From positions 124,001 to 188,000 of the forward strand of contig JAGEMR010000054.1 in NCBI GenBank assembly GCA_021030915.1: a stretch of DNA of 64,000 bases, written 5' to 3'. The translations under genes were made by a program, and so were the position numbers. Below are positions 1 to 9,798 of this stretch, piece after piece (within the stretch, counting starts at the first letter, position 1; each line of letters begins with the position of its first letter). Origin of the DNA: Astrothelium macrocarpum. Lineage: Eukaryota > Ascomycota > Dothideomycetes > Trypetheliales > Trypetheliaceae. The notes under the pieces were generated by a model. The model worked only from the letters and a program-made list of their open reading frames with translations, did not search any database and was not told the origin of the DNA.

Positions 1-998
1 AAACCGTGAACAAGGACAATATCGACGTTCCAGTCGTCGCCAAGCCCCTTGTCAGCCTCGTAGACAGGAGTCAATCCGTACTTTCCCCGTTGCGGGGAAG
101 TAAGTGGATAGTCAGAGGTTGGACTGGTTGTCGAGTTCGCATAAGGCGAAGATGATCCATCTGTAAAGCCATCTGAAGGACTTGTCAAGTCTTGCGAGAC
201 CCTCGGTAGAAATGTCAAGGTCTTATGGAACAGCTCAGCGGAAGGTCCGTGCGGGGGTACTGTGCTCGCCTTTAAGAGACCTGGGCGAGGAATGGCTTGT
301 AGTAACGGTGTCAGGTCCGTTGGCGAACAATCATGGTCGGTAAGTCGGACTATGACGGGTGTGAAAACAAGATCTCGGTCCCATCGAACCAAGGAAGAAT
401 GCAGGTCTTGTACGGAAAGCTTCTCTCCCTTGTCCCAGTATCTGTTCGCGCATCTCTCCAGCTCCCTAGTCAAGGTACTGGTGAACGAATTCCAAGCGAC
501 GCCTATTGTTACGCTTTCTTTTGATGCTGCACCAAGCATCCAATTTCGGGCCCTTCCTTGGTTGGTGGCGGCTAGGGTTGCGTAGCAGGAGTCGAAGATG
601 AGCAAAACATCTGCGGAACACCCCAACAAGATGTTTTGTACATTATGCCAGAGTAGCATAGGCGTGTCATCCTTCCGGTTCGCAGCCCAGTATAGTTGTT
701 GCGGTTCCCCTCCCGAATGACCGCCGTAATACAGTATGAGCAGGTCACCCTCTTTTGCTCCTTTACGAAAAGTGAAAAGACGTTGGCCGAGGCGTGCCTC
801 AGCCTCATCATCGTCAACTTTCGAAGGTATGTTCCATCTCTCTGTGGAGAAGTTGTATCCACTGGGCCTAGAGCCACCAAGCACAGCCGCCAGCTTCTCC
901 ACTTCTTTTCCTACTCCAAGATCATCATCTTCCCATTGAATAAGCAGCACACGGACCGCATTGTACTCGGATGGAAGGGGCTGCGGAGGCGGAGTCAT
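1..998 (-). CDS. Caspase-like domain fused to alpha/beta-hydrolase, NLR/STAND-like protein (partial, 3' end off the left edge)
   Basis: One uninterrupted minus-strand frame of 332 codons runs from the ATG at 998 to base 1, with an in-frame TAG upstream at 1028-1026. Residues ~13-230 look like a caspase/metacaspase-type (C14) fold. A first strand (VRVLLIQW) is followed by the histidine motif LLILYYGGHSGG and the cysteine motif VLLIFDSCYAT, so both catalytic dyad residues are present. After a Ser/Thr/Pro-rich linker of about 70 residues the frame enters DWNVDIVLVHG, the first strand and oxyanion loop of the alpha/beta-hydrolase found at the N-terminus of many fungal NLR (STAND) proteins. The remainder, possibly NACHT/NB-ARC and repeats, lies outside the window. 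Domain calls come from motifs seen here; the NLR identity is inference. It could also be a stand-alone caspase-hydrolase fusion. Confidence 0.72.
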   Translation of the reverse strand, partial: MTPPPQPLPSEYNAVRVLLIQWEDDDLGVGKEVEKLAAVLGGSRPSGYNFSTERWNIPSKVDDDEAEARLGQRLFTFRKGAKEGDLLILYYGGHSGGEPQQLYWAANRKDDTPMLLWHNVQNILLGCSADVLLIFDSCYATLAATNQGRARNWMLGAASKESVTIGVAWNSFTSTLTRELERCANRYWDKGEKLSVQDLHSSLVRWDRDLVFTPVIVRLTDHDCSPTDLTPLLQAIPRPGLLKASTVPPHGPSAELFHKTLTFLPRVSQDLTSPSDGFTDGSSSPYANSTTSPTSDYPLTSPQRGKYGLTPVYEADKGLGDDWNVDIVLVHG

Positions 999-2006
999 AG
1001 AGAAGCTTGTTCCGTTGGTGCTGTACTATCCCGCGCCCGGCGTCGCAATAAGGTTTCAGATTGCAAGGATAAATGCGACGGACCTATAGACGAGTAGCTT
1101 AAGAAGAAGTGAGTTTTGCGAAGCAAAAGCGACGGAATCGAATTCACGGTGTCGCTTGAGAAGACTCGACGATTCTAAAGAGATGGCTGTCTCTACGGCC
1201 AGGCGCCCACCAGTACTTACGCCCAAGCCACTAGAGAATCAGCCAATCAACTGACGCTGCGTTGAGCCGCATCAATTCGAGATGGAGTTCTTCCATCTGC
1301 GAGAATTTGAACAAATTTGTGCATTTCGGACCAAGCATCTCGCGTCAGCGTGAAAGCGATCAAGGAGAGTCGATAGAATTTAGCCTCCAAGAGATGTCGG
1401 CTTCCGTTGAATTGGTTTGAGTATCGGCACTGCCAAATTTTTCTGAGGGCCTCCTCGACCTGAGTTCAGCTGTTTATATTATATGCAACTCTGCCCACGA
1501 TAAACCGGCTGACCTGTCGGCCATTCCGCCTACCACTCTGCGTCGACGGGATCACCGGTCGATCTCTCAAGACAGATTGTCAGAGAATGGCAGCCATTGA
1601 AAATGCTGGGCTCGGAATGAACGCTCGCTTGTTTGTATACACAAAAACCTGCCACGAAAGTCTTCGCGGACAATGAGAAGCACTTCCCAGGTTCGACGGT
1701 AGAGTTTTTGTAGAAGTGGAGAGCCTGGTGGGTCATAACCGGCTGGTGGCCTCGTCGTAATCTACGCTTTAGCGCGCCAATTTTGTACCCTGCGTTTGAA
1801 GCCATGCAAGGACAATCTTCAATCTGCATAGTCATTCGCCTGATTTATAGGGTTCACGAGCAACCGGCTATGCGATTCGACAATCCCTGGCGTTCACGAC
1901 TGGGGTACACCAATGACAACTGACAACGTTTCTGAATATTTGTGGAAGCCTGAGGCCTCCCATCACAGGAGCCATTTGGCCCAAAGACATACATCTACCA
2001 TTGCTT
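999..2006. other. Gene-poor stretch with one doubtful ORF
   Basis: No gene is recognised. A minus-strand ORF at 1530-1835 (101 codons) is Cys-containing and lacks a signal peptide or family motif. It could be an exon of an unresolved gene or chance. A TATA-like run lies near 1474-1482. The part next to 998 must hold the 5' flank of the caspase-hydrolase gene. Confidence 0.3.
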
Positions 2007-2380
2007 TCAAGGTAAGACAACCTCCTTTCTGAGATCCACGAACGCGTTCATCCTATAACCTAAGTGATTCTCTTCCCTTCCCAAGATGTCATGTGCTTCT
2101 GCACTCAGCGTTATCAAGCCAATCTCGAAGACCTCTCCGTTGGCAGCTGCTACCAGGTTTTCTCGCTCGCTAGAAGTCTCTAATACCTGAACGCTTTCAG
2201 AATGCATTCTCGTTTCCCCATTCCACGTAGCACACGAATTGAGTCCAGTTGATTTCGAGGACCTAAATCGAGTATGACGGTAGAGAAAAACCAGTAAGTT
2301 GAAGGCGAGAAAGAATAGGATGGAGACGCCGAGAGCAATGCCTATTCTGAAACCCAGAAAAAGACCATGTGTTGGTGTAG
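2007..2380 (-). CDS. C-terminal exon of a putative single-pass membrane protein (5' exons unresolved)
   Basis: The minus-strand frame ending at the stop at 2007 has a convincing membrane segment (GIALGVSILFFLAFNLLVF). A stop-transfer cluster (YRHTRFRSSKS) and a hydrophilic tail of about 85 residues follow. Upstream, the frame meets TGA within 15 bases, but there is a usable acceptor (..AAACCCAG) before 2380 and an ACTAAT-type branch sequence near 2440, so this is best read as the last exon of a spliced gene. Candidate upstream coding on the minus strand (2460-2730) could not be joined with confidence. The layout, an extracellular part followed by one membrane span and a cytoplasmic tail, is common among fungal surface proteins. 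No family is recognised. Confidence 0.45.
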
Positions 2381-3625
2381 CTGGGTTTAGAGGTCAAGTT
2401 CCCTTCAGGCGCAAGGATAATGACGACGGCTGCTGATTAGTTTACGAGAGATCCGACGTCACGAGTTCTTGATGCGATGGTCGAATGCCGTTGAGTAGCA
2501 TAACCTGCGAAACCCTTTCATGTCTACACAAGCCCTAAGCCGAGCGTTGGATGTGGGGATAATGGCATGGATCGCCACCGCTTCCATAGATTGAAGGCCC
2601 AGAGAATGGGTTGACATTGCAGATACCGGTGCGGGAAACAAGTATGTCTCCCATATCTGCTTTCCATCTTCTTCCATGCTTCTTACGTAAGAGGTATCTT
2701 GTCGCTGTTGTAGTCAGGAGTTCATGTTTCACCAGCCAAGCGAGTGATCAAGTAATGGAAGTGCATATCATACGGTGCTTTCGCAACATTAGCTGCTGGC
2801 TTTTCAAACTCGCCCGCCAAAATCTACAAACATGGCAATAGATATGACGTCGTTTATCTCGTGATTTTGCGTAGTTTCAGAAAAAATGTGTATCTCATTG
2901 TCTCACTAAGAGTGTTTTGTCTTTTCTAAAGCCAAAAGGCTGGGTCCAGTGAGATAAAATAGACTGAGTGGATTTTTGCATGTGTACCAAGCGCAGAGAT
3001 ACCAAGCGCAGAGATACCAAACGTGGAGGCAACAACGCTGGGAAATCCCTGGCAAAGCTTTGCTGCAAAAAGCAGTTCCGTCTCGTGTGGTTGTCGGACC
3101 TGCCCAGCCTACTGTAGGCCCATGGCTTGAGAGCAGTCGATAGCATCTGAAAGTCCGTTGGCAATGATCTCCGCAGAATGGACAATTTCGTGATAACGCT
3201 GGGGTAGATTGGACTGAGGGCATCTGAAAAGAATCCGGGACGAAACGGAAAAGCGAAAAGGTGCAAGCAATTTTTTCGTAGCTTTGTTAAGTGCAGCGGG
3301 CGTAGAGTGATATTGGTATAGATATGGTAGTCACCTCAGGACAAAAGGCAAAGTAAATTCATTACAAATGGGTTTTCGCAAGAACGAAATGGAGAAGGGA
3401 ATTTGGCAAAAATTTTCGACTCACAGTGCAATTGCTTCGGATAAAAGTCAGCGAAGGATGAGAAAATCGGGGGAATAATGAGGAAAATGTGATGCTATAC
3501 ATTCCCTCGAGAACGCCTTCAGATTAACCACAATTTGACCCCGAAGATCAAGAGATATTTGCATAAAAACCACTTATTAATTCAGGAAAGCACCGCATCA
3601 ACATAGCTCACCCTGAACAATATTC
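2381..3625. other. Unresolved region, probably includes 5' exons of the membrane-protein gene
   Basis: Several overlapping minus-strand ORFs of 65-123 codons occur, but none shows a recognisable family. One of them contains the 15-bp repeat described separately. Bases 3270-3600 are AT-richer and show nothing coding. Confidence 0.3.
2985..3029. repeat. 15-bp tandem repeat, two exact copies and one degenerate copy
   Basis: TACCAAGCGCAGAGA occurs at 2985-2999 and 3000-3014. A diverged third unit (TACCAAACGTGGAGG) occupies 3015-3029. The unit length keeps any reading frame, so it could be a small repeat inside coding sequence or a minisatellite. Confidence 0.85.
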
Positions 3626-5342
3626 TTACCAATCGTTCTTTTCCCTTAAGATGTCCCATCCCAGCAACGCCCAGAGTCGTTTGGTATACCAGGTTGGGAC
3701 ATCTTGAGCTTCCCTATCTGGTTGCAGAATTGGAGCCGAGCATGCTAAGGGCATTCTCAAATAGTCAGAAAAGTCCTCATCACTTTCGCCACGAATTCCA
3801 AAGACTGCGTTGACAAGGGTTTGTTGTAGACGTTCCTTAGCACTCGACGAAAGTGCAGGCCTCCTTAGAGAAGAAGCTCCTTTACTAGTCGCAGTTGGTC
3901 TTTTTGATGGTCTCCGTTTCGAGGGTTTAGATACTGCTGCCTCGGTCCGATCGTTCAAATGTTGGGCCCCGATTTGCATCGCATACTCGAAGATGTTGAT
4001 GAGATACGGCGCTTCCATTTGGGCTATCTTTTTAGCATCTTCATGATCTGATGTTTCGTTCGATGCAATGTCTTCTTCAACAGTGTGCGCTCGTGGTTTT
4101 CCAAACGTGAGTAGATACAAAGTTTTACCGAGTCGATCAAGTACGACAAACATGTAGCCTTCGCACAGCTCGCGGTGCGATGGCGAATTTGGATCCAAGG
4201 CCGAAACAGCGACTTTTAGGAAGTTTGCCAGAGCCTTCAAGATACTTTCATCCTTGACGCTATTTGAGTTATTCCTGCATCTTCGAGCCGTCCTACCTTT
4301 GACTGAGAGCAGTGGGGAAGACTGGCAGAGTCGAGTAGCATGCTCAGTGAATAATTCGAAGATATCATCATACATATGAACAGTGCTGTAAGTGACAGAG
4401 CCTCGGACTGCTCTCTCACATCCAATTGATCTCAAGCGAGATATACCAAAGATGACGAAACTGTAGGTCCTATCAACTGCACGGAGGGTAGATTCTAGCT
4501 TATTGTCCCCTCTTGATTCTAAGGAGTGCGAAAGCTTCTCACTTTCTCTAGGATCACGAGGATATTCTTTGCATAGATTTTGCAAAACGATGGCAATGGA
4601 GGCGGATGCTTGGTTGAGATGGTAAGCCAAGTCCGATGGTAGGGGAGATGAGCTTTGGTATAGCTTTTGGAGTTCCCATATGCTCTCTGTCAATTTACCT
4701 ATTCGAGGCTGTTAATGAGATTCGAGAATTAAGCATGTTCATAACGAAACAAACCATTGATCGCAAGATCTGGAATGCTGAATTCCCCTTCAGTCATACC
4801 TTGAGCCAACTCGCCTTCGGAGATAGATATTGAGCTCGCAGTCTTCGATTTTTTGGACAGTCTCAATTCGTCCTCGTCGGCATTTGCTGCTCTGTTTCGC
4901 TTGCTTGTAGAGCTACTGGGTGTCGGCTGCGCGCAAGTGGTAGATCTTGTCTTGGGTCCAGTAGTTTCGAGGCTCCTCAACTTTTCCGTACAAATTTCAT
5001 TCGCTTTCTCAAGAGCTACTATGCGATCACGAAGACTCTGTTGTTCTGTCTCCAGAAAAGTGCACTGGCTTTGCCAGTAAGCGGCTGCATCCAACCGCTT
5101 TTGTAGCTGTTCATGTGAGCCAGACTTGCGCACCGAAATGTGCTCCCGCAGCTTCAGGATATATTCTGCAAGGAGTCAGCGTGATTTCGGGTTCTCATAG
5201 TAAAAGTGATAGTTAATATCCAACCTCGCACGGTACAATCTGGAGGCTTTGAACGCACTACAATGAGGGCCAAGGCAAGCTGCAATCTTGTCGGTTCCTG
5301 GAATGTGCCGGTTTCCCTTTGACTGCCTCTTTGACGAGCCAT
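3626..5342 (-). CDS. Uncharacterised ascomycete protein with coiled-coil region, 533 aa, three exons
   Basis: Exons are 5342-5225, 5165-4755 and 4698-3626 on the minus strand. Both introns have GT..AG ends and join in frame to give 534 codons. The order is a short N-terminal region (~1-40), then a probable coiled coil (~40-110, including LETEQQSLRDRIVALEKAN). A polar Ser/Lys-rich stretch with a basic nuclear-localisation-like patch (RLSKKSKTA) follows, then a mainly helical C-terminal region. A second basic patch (KPSKRRPSKRPTATSK) sits near the C-terminus. This suggests a nuclear or scaffold protein, but no catalytic motif is visible and I do not recognise the family. Splicing consistency and codon quality make it a real gene. 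Confidence 0.7.
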
Positions 5343-5624
5343 CGAGATTCCTTAGTTAGTCAATGGATTAGATGCCGTTGTGAGAAGAACAGTTGAAAGT
5401 CAATCGCTATGTCTGACTAAGCGTTAATTCCTGAGATGGAAAGGACCATTCACAAAAGGTCAAAAGGACAAATTGTGAATCTGGATACAATAAAAGGCAT
5501 TATGAAAGATATTCGCCCATTCGGACACTATTGAAGGGACCTTTCGCAGAATATAGAATGCAGAAGTAGTGATACAGCGTCAAGACAAGTAATGCCGGTC
5601 GAATCAAGAATACTTAGAGTGAAT

Positions 5625-6964
5625 CTATCTGAACCGTGAGCCATCTTTCTTTTTATACGGTAGCGGCTCAATCCTCTCCCTCTTGAACTCAACATCCACG
5701 CCTTCAACTCCTGCCCTCTGCATGACCGATGCAGTTCCATCATCCCATTGACTCCTAAACAAGCCGGCTCCAACTGGTGCAAGCTGGAGTCGAGTTGCAA
5801 ACCCCTTCAAATAAAACCCATCTCTCTCTGCTGATTTTGATTTCGCAACACCCATGTCAAGTGGATCTAAACTGAGCTGTTGAAAGACAAAGACGCAAAG
5901 CCGATGGTAAGGGCTGCCTTTTTGCGCAAAAGGCGATAGCCATGGCTGTAGAATTTGGGATTCCTTTTCCAAATCTCCAAGCTTCACGACTGGCGAGGTT
6001 GGAGAGATCTTGATGTTGCTTGCCAGGAAGTGACAACGATGCATGAAACTATCCTTCTCTACCACAGGCACATCCGGATCAACCACCGCCACCGTTATTA
6101 GTTTTTCCCCTCTCTCAAAGTATTGCACATTTAGTCTGGGGACTTCTTCACTTAACGTGGAGTGTACAAAATCGCCAGGCTGTACGACTTTCCTACGGAA
6201 AGAGATGCTCACGTCGGCAATGGGATCAATGTGTGGGAGGACATCTGGAATGACGTGCATTTGATTTATGCGTTGCATGATGATGAGTCGGTGATACGAA
6301 CGCCATTTGCGGTCGGCAAGATGACGATAGATGGGCTTGTTCATATCACCTTTTGGAGAGTCAACCAGGCTTGAACTCAAGGCCCCAGAATCTGCTATGA
6401 GGGAAGTAACGAAGACATACCTTTTCCATCCTCGAACCGCTTCTTGACCAAGGGATCATTAATGTCCGCTTGTATTTTCAAATATTCCAGATGCTTTCTC
6501 ATGCTTTGTAACCGTAGCTGTTTTTGTGCCGGTGTGCCTGGGTACGGCTCCTGTGCTTCCAATCTTGCAATTCTCTGTCGCTCGACTTCGATGAGTTTGA
6601 TTTTCTCGTCGCGATCATCCTGAAGGACTTTTCGAGCTTCTTGGAAGCATTGGTATGGCAATTGCTCAAAGGGTATGTCTCCACCAGTTGCAATCGCCGC
6701 ACGTCGTCGACGCGAGCCGATCGGCATCACACCTCTTTTTGTCAGCTTTTTCTCTAGTTTTCGACTGTAGGTACGTTCTGGGTCGAGTCTAAAAGGAACG
6801 GGGGGAGGTGGAGGCGTCTGCGTTGGAACATTTGCTTGAACATCCTGCAAGAATGGAGTTTGCGAGGAGAAGGGTCGATATACTAAACGATTGAGACTCT
6901 GTGATTCTCTAATCGAGCATCTCAGACATCTCAAATGAATCAAAGCCGCTTGTTGGGGTGGCAT
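5625..6964 (-). CDS. MRPL35: Mitochondrial large-subunit ribosomal protein mL38 (MRPL35-type, PEBP fold), 422 aa
   Basis: Exons are 6964-6421 and 6349-5625. The 71-bp intron starts GTATGT, and joining gives EDGKGDMNKP in frame. The first ~30 residues (many Arg, no acidic residues before ~18) look like a mitochondrial presequence. The middle has a Pro-rich linker and a basic region. The C-terminal half has the phosphatidylethanolamine-binding (PEBP) signature VAVVDPDVP, with the following Cys/His-containing strand FMHRCHFLASNI. Fungal mL38 is a structural subunit of the mitochondrial large ribosomal subunit that keeps the PEBP fold without known ligand function. It is divergent from uL4m with 139 bp between start codons. 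Confidence 0.88.
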
Positions 6965-7103
6965 TGTGAGTCAAATAACAATAGTGTACGTATCTAGAGA
7001 TTAAGCTTGAGGGCCAAGAATTTTATCCTCGACTTCATCGACACCTCCGTCTTCACCTCCGCAACCCGAACCAGCAACAACAAAAGCTACTAAGGGCCTC
7101 ATT
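6965..7103. promoter_or_regulatory. Shared divergent promoter of mL38 and uL4m
   Basis: Only 139 bp separate the two start codons, so core promoter elements and both 5' leaders must overlap or abut. No TATA box is obvious. Co-expression of the two mitoribosomal genes is the expected consequence but is inference. Confidence 0.6.
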
Positions 7104-8144
7104 ATGGCCTCAAAAGGGCTTGTGAGACAAATCGAAACATTATCAATACAATGTAGTAAATCTGGAAATGCACAGCGATGTCTGACAGTATGAGCACCAC
7201 CCACTTTGCATCGCGAAATCCTCCTAACCTACGCACAGCAAACCCTTCCAACTCCATCCCGCTCAATGGCCACCGTCACATCCTCCAACCCCATCAAAGG
7301 CCCCGTCGAAGCCTACGCCGCCGCCCACATCTCCACCGAACCAATCCACAACCGCCTCTTCATCCCGCCCCTCCCACCATCACACATCGCACCCCCCAGC
7401 GTCCTCACCACACTATACACCTTCCCACACCTCGAGCCCGTCAGCTTCGCCGCCTACCCAGCATCCCACCTCGCACTCCCACTGCGCCGCGACATCCTGC
7501 ACCGCGCCGTGATCTTCGAGGGCGACCGGGCGCGGCAGGGCACCGGCTCGACGCTGCACCGCAGCGAGGTGCACGGGTCGAGCCGCAAGCTGCGGCCGCA
7601 GAAGGGCACGGGGCGCGCGCGGCTGGGCGACAAGAAGAGCCCGATGCTGCGGGGCGGCGGGCGTGCTTTTCCCAAGAAGCCGCGCAGCTTTGAGACCGCG
7701 CTGCCGCGCAAGATGTACGACTTGGCGTTTCGCACGGCGCTGAGTTGGCGCTGGCGGAGGGGGGAGTTGGTGGTGGTGCGGGGGATGGCGACGTTGGAGG
7801 ATGTGAATGCAAGGTATGTGAGGCGGGTGTTTGAACAGAATGGGTGGGGGAGGCAGGATGGTGGGGGTGGGAGGAGTTTGGTGGTCACGGAGGATAAGCA
7901 GGAGAGGGGAAGGTTGTTTTTTGGGCTGAATGAGAGTGCTGCGAGTGGGTATGGGAAGGCGCTGGAGAGGTGGGATGTGGATGTGAAGGATTTGTTGAAG
8001 GGGCCGAGAGTGATTATTGAGAAGTGGGCGTTGGATAGGATGTTGGCTGAGCATCAATCTGATCTCACAAATGAGAGACCGGAATTTCCATGGAAGCCAT
8101 CTGGGTCTCCACCAGCAAAGTCAGGGCTGACTTTGTTGAAGTAG
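7104..8144 (+). CDS. YML6: Mitochondrial large-subunit ribosomal protein uL4m (YML6-type), 329 aa
   Basis: The best model is two exons, 7104-7187 and 7239-8144. The 51-bp intron has GTATGA, a CTAAC branch site and CACAG. The first exon adds 28 residues (MASKGLVRQIETLS..), a plausible mitochondrial targeting sequence. The simple ORF starting at 7206 would begin inside the intron. The core shows the L4 signature: basic loop GSSRKLRPQKGTGRARLG, then GGGRAFPKKPRS and FRTALSWRWRRGELVVV. The protein lines the peptide exit tunnel of the mitoribosome. The coding sequence is strongly C-rich at its 5' side and G-rich at its 3' side (see findings). Confidence 0.9.
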
Positions 8145-8496
8145 GCGGGGATAACTTTGTGATAATGGATGCTGTATATTAGGGAATCTTTATCTACATA
8201 AGTTTCATATACATTGAACGAAACCTTTTTAGAAACTTCGTCGTCCTATTTCACAATATCTTGGTACGCTGAATTTTTGCCCGCTTGCTGAAATGCACTC
8301 TTGAGTGTTCAAAAATCTCAAACACAAGTCCTGGATATCTTGATGGGCAGATGGCCGGACATTTACGATGCTTCGCCCCGACAACAAAGTCTTTGGGCTC
8401 TTATATCGGGGCCAGAGTCCAGTTTGGAACCATGGATGATAGTTTCGAAATCGTCCAAGATGAATCCACCTGGTTAGATGGTCAAACCAATGGCTC
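8145..8496. terminator. Convergent 3' intergenic region of uL4m and IF3
   Basis: The two genes end toward each other, so this stretch should contain both 3' untranslated regions. AT-rich motifs follow the uL4m stop (8160-8235). Short ORFs on both strands here are overlaps without family signal. Confidence 0.5.
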
Positions 8497-9216
8497 TCAG
8501 GTCTTTGTTTTCTCGCCCTCAAAATGTAAATGGGCCATAAACCCAATTCTGCCCTCCATGGCCCTCCATTCCTTGCCACCAGCTTCCTTGCATTTCTCCT
8601 GTAATGTCTTTATCAAGTCTTCGGCTTCCTGCGGAGTCGCCTGCCGGCCCCTTTTTCTCCTAGCGAGAGTCACTTCCACTCGCCTCCCCTCCTCTATGAA
8701 CTCGCCAAATCTCTTCAAGCGATGCTGGAGGTCATGCTTGTCTATCGCCCAGTTGATCTCGAGTTGCTTTGCCAATTGATCTGGCGTTTTCTTCACTCTT
8801 GATCTCACACGTTCCAAAGTGCGCTGCTCATCTTTAGAAACGATCTTGCATATTGGAGGTTTCGCGCGCTTGGTGACAGGGTCAGTCTCAGGAGTGGAAA
8901 CTTGGATTAGGTCGTGCGTCTTCCTGTCGAAGCTATTCAAAGCATCGTAACGGGTAATCTCGGGGCCGAGTGTACCATCGGGCTCGGCGATATGTATGAT
9001 CAGGGCATCAATTTGTTCATTGCACGGTTGAGTGCGTTGAACTGGGGGACGGTACTTGGCATAGCTTCGGTATAAATGTGGTCTTGCGGGCCATGATCGG
9101 GGTCGAGCAACAGTCGACAACGACGCGAGGGTTGCACAGCGCTGCTGAGACTGTAAAGAAAGAATGAAGACGTTGTATAAGACTCTATTTATTGCCCAGG
9201 CGTGTGAGTGGGGCAT
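8497..9216 (-). CDS. Mitochondrial translation initiation factor IF3, 239 aa
   Basis: The frame is open from 9357, but the ATG at 9216 (MPHSHAWAINRVLYNV..) is preferred because it gives a short Arg-containing, acid-free presequence. The N-terminal IF3 domain covers ~75-135. The C-terminal domain has the typical fungal block INWAIDKHDLQHRLKRF, then EEGRRVEVTLARRKRGRQAT. IF3 keeps the mitoribosomal subunits apart and supports start-codon selection. It is the third mitochondrial translation gene in a row. The upstream start at 9357 cannot be excluded. Confidence 0.85.
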   Translation of the reverse strand: MPHSHAWAINRVLYNVFILSLQSQQRCATLASLSTVARPRSWPARPHLYRSYAKYRPPVQRTQPCNEQIDALIIHIAEPDGTLGPEITRYDALNSFDRKTHDLIQVSTPETDPVTKRAKPPICKIVSKDEQRTLERVRSRVKKTPDQLAKQLEINWAIDKHDLQHRLKRFGEFIEEGRRVEVTLARRKRGRQATPQEAEDLIKTLQEKCKEAGGKEWRAMEGRIGFMAHLHFEGEKTKT

Positions 9217-9798
9217 TATAATTGAGACATATGGACATCTTAGACTTGATGTTGCATGTAAAAAATAATAGCCACAGTGGCGCTTGTTGCGGCAAGGATG
9301 TGGCTTGTCTTGGGCCATGTATTCATCTTCTTCAACATCACAACTGTTCTTTTCCAAGTTTCTACACGTTCGATGTTGATCGCAACTTAGCCTTACGCCC
9401 GAAATGGACTGTGTCTAGAAGCTTCTATGAATCCAGACATATTGCTATAGCTGGCATATCAATTCACTGCTCCTCTGTAAGCAGAGAGCTGTCGTCGTTT
9501 GAAGCGTTTGGGCCAGCATGTTTTGCAACAATGTTTTGCTGAAGACTCTTGTACAGTTTTGATTTAAACTTTATGGCTTTGTTCGCTTGATCCGCCTTGG
9601 CAACTATGACGTCTACGTAGGGTTGTTGGCCGCCGAAAAGGCCAGAGACAGGTTGGATATTGTCTCTCGTCCTCCATTTCCCCGTCAGCTTTTCATTGAT
9701 TTTTGCGTATTTTCATGATGATATCGTTTTCAATATGTTTTGTTTCTCGTTATACTCTTTTTTGACTTGACCTCGCGTGTTCTTCGGACCCATAATTT
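9217..9798. promoter_or_regulatory. Divergent intergenic region between IF3 and the amino-acid transporter
   Basis: About 580 bp lie between the two start codons. The stretch just before 9799 is T-rich, a common fungal promoter texture. No specific binding site is recognised. Confidence 0.4.

Noticed and set aside
1530..1835. 101-codon minus-strand ORF, Cys-containing, as a small secreted protein
   Set aside because: No signal peptide, no family pattern and no splice partners found.
2895..3266. 123-codon minus-strand ORF with LVSLRLVSLRLV repeat
   Set aside because: The repeat comes from the 15-bp DNA repeat. The other minus frames are about as open, so coding support is lacking.
7413..8057. 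Long antisense ORFs opposite uL4m
   Set aside because: They are open only because of the high GC of the real gene on the plus strand; composition is low-complexity Pro/His/Arg.
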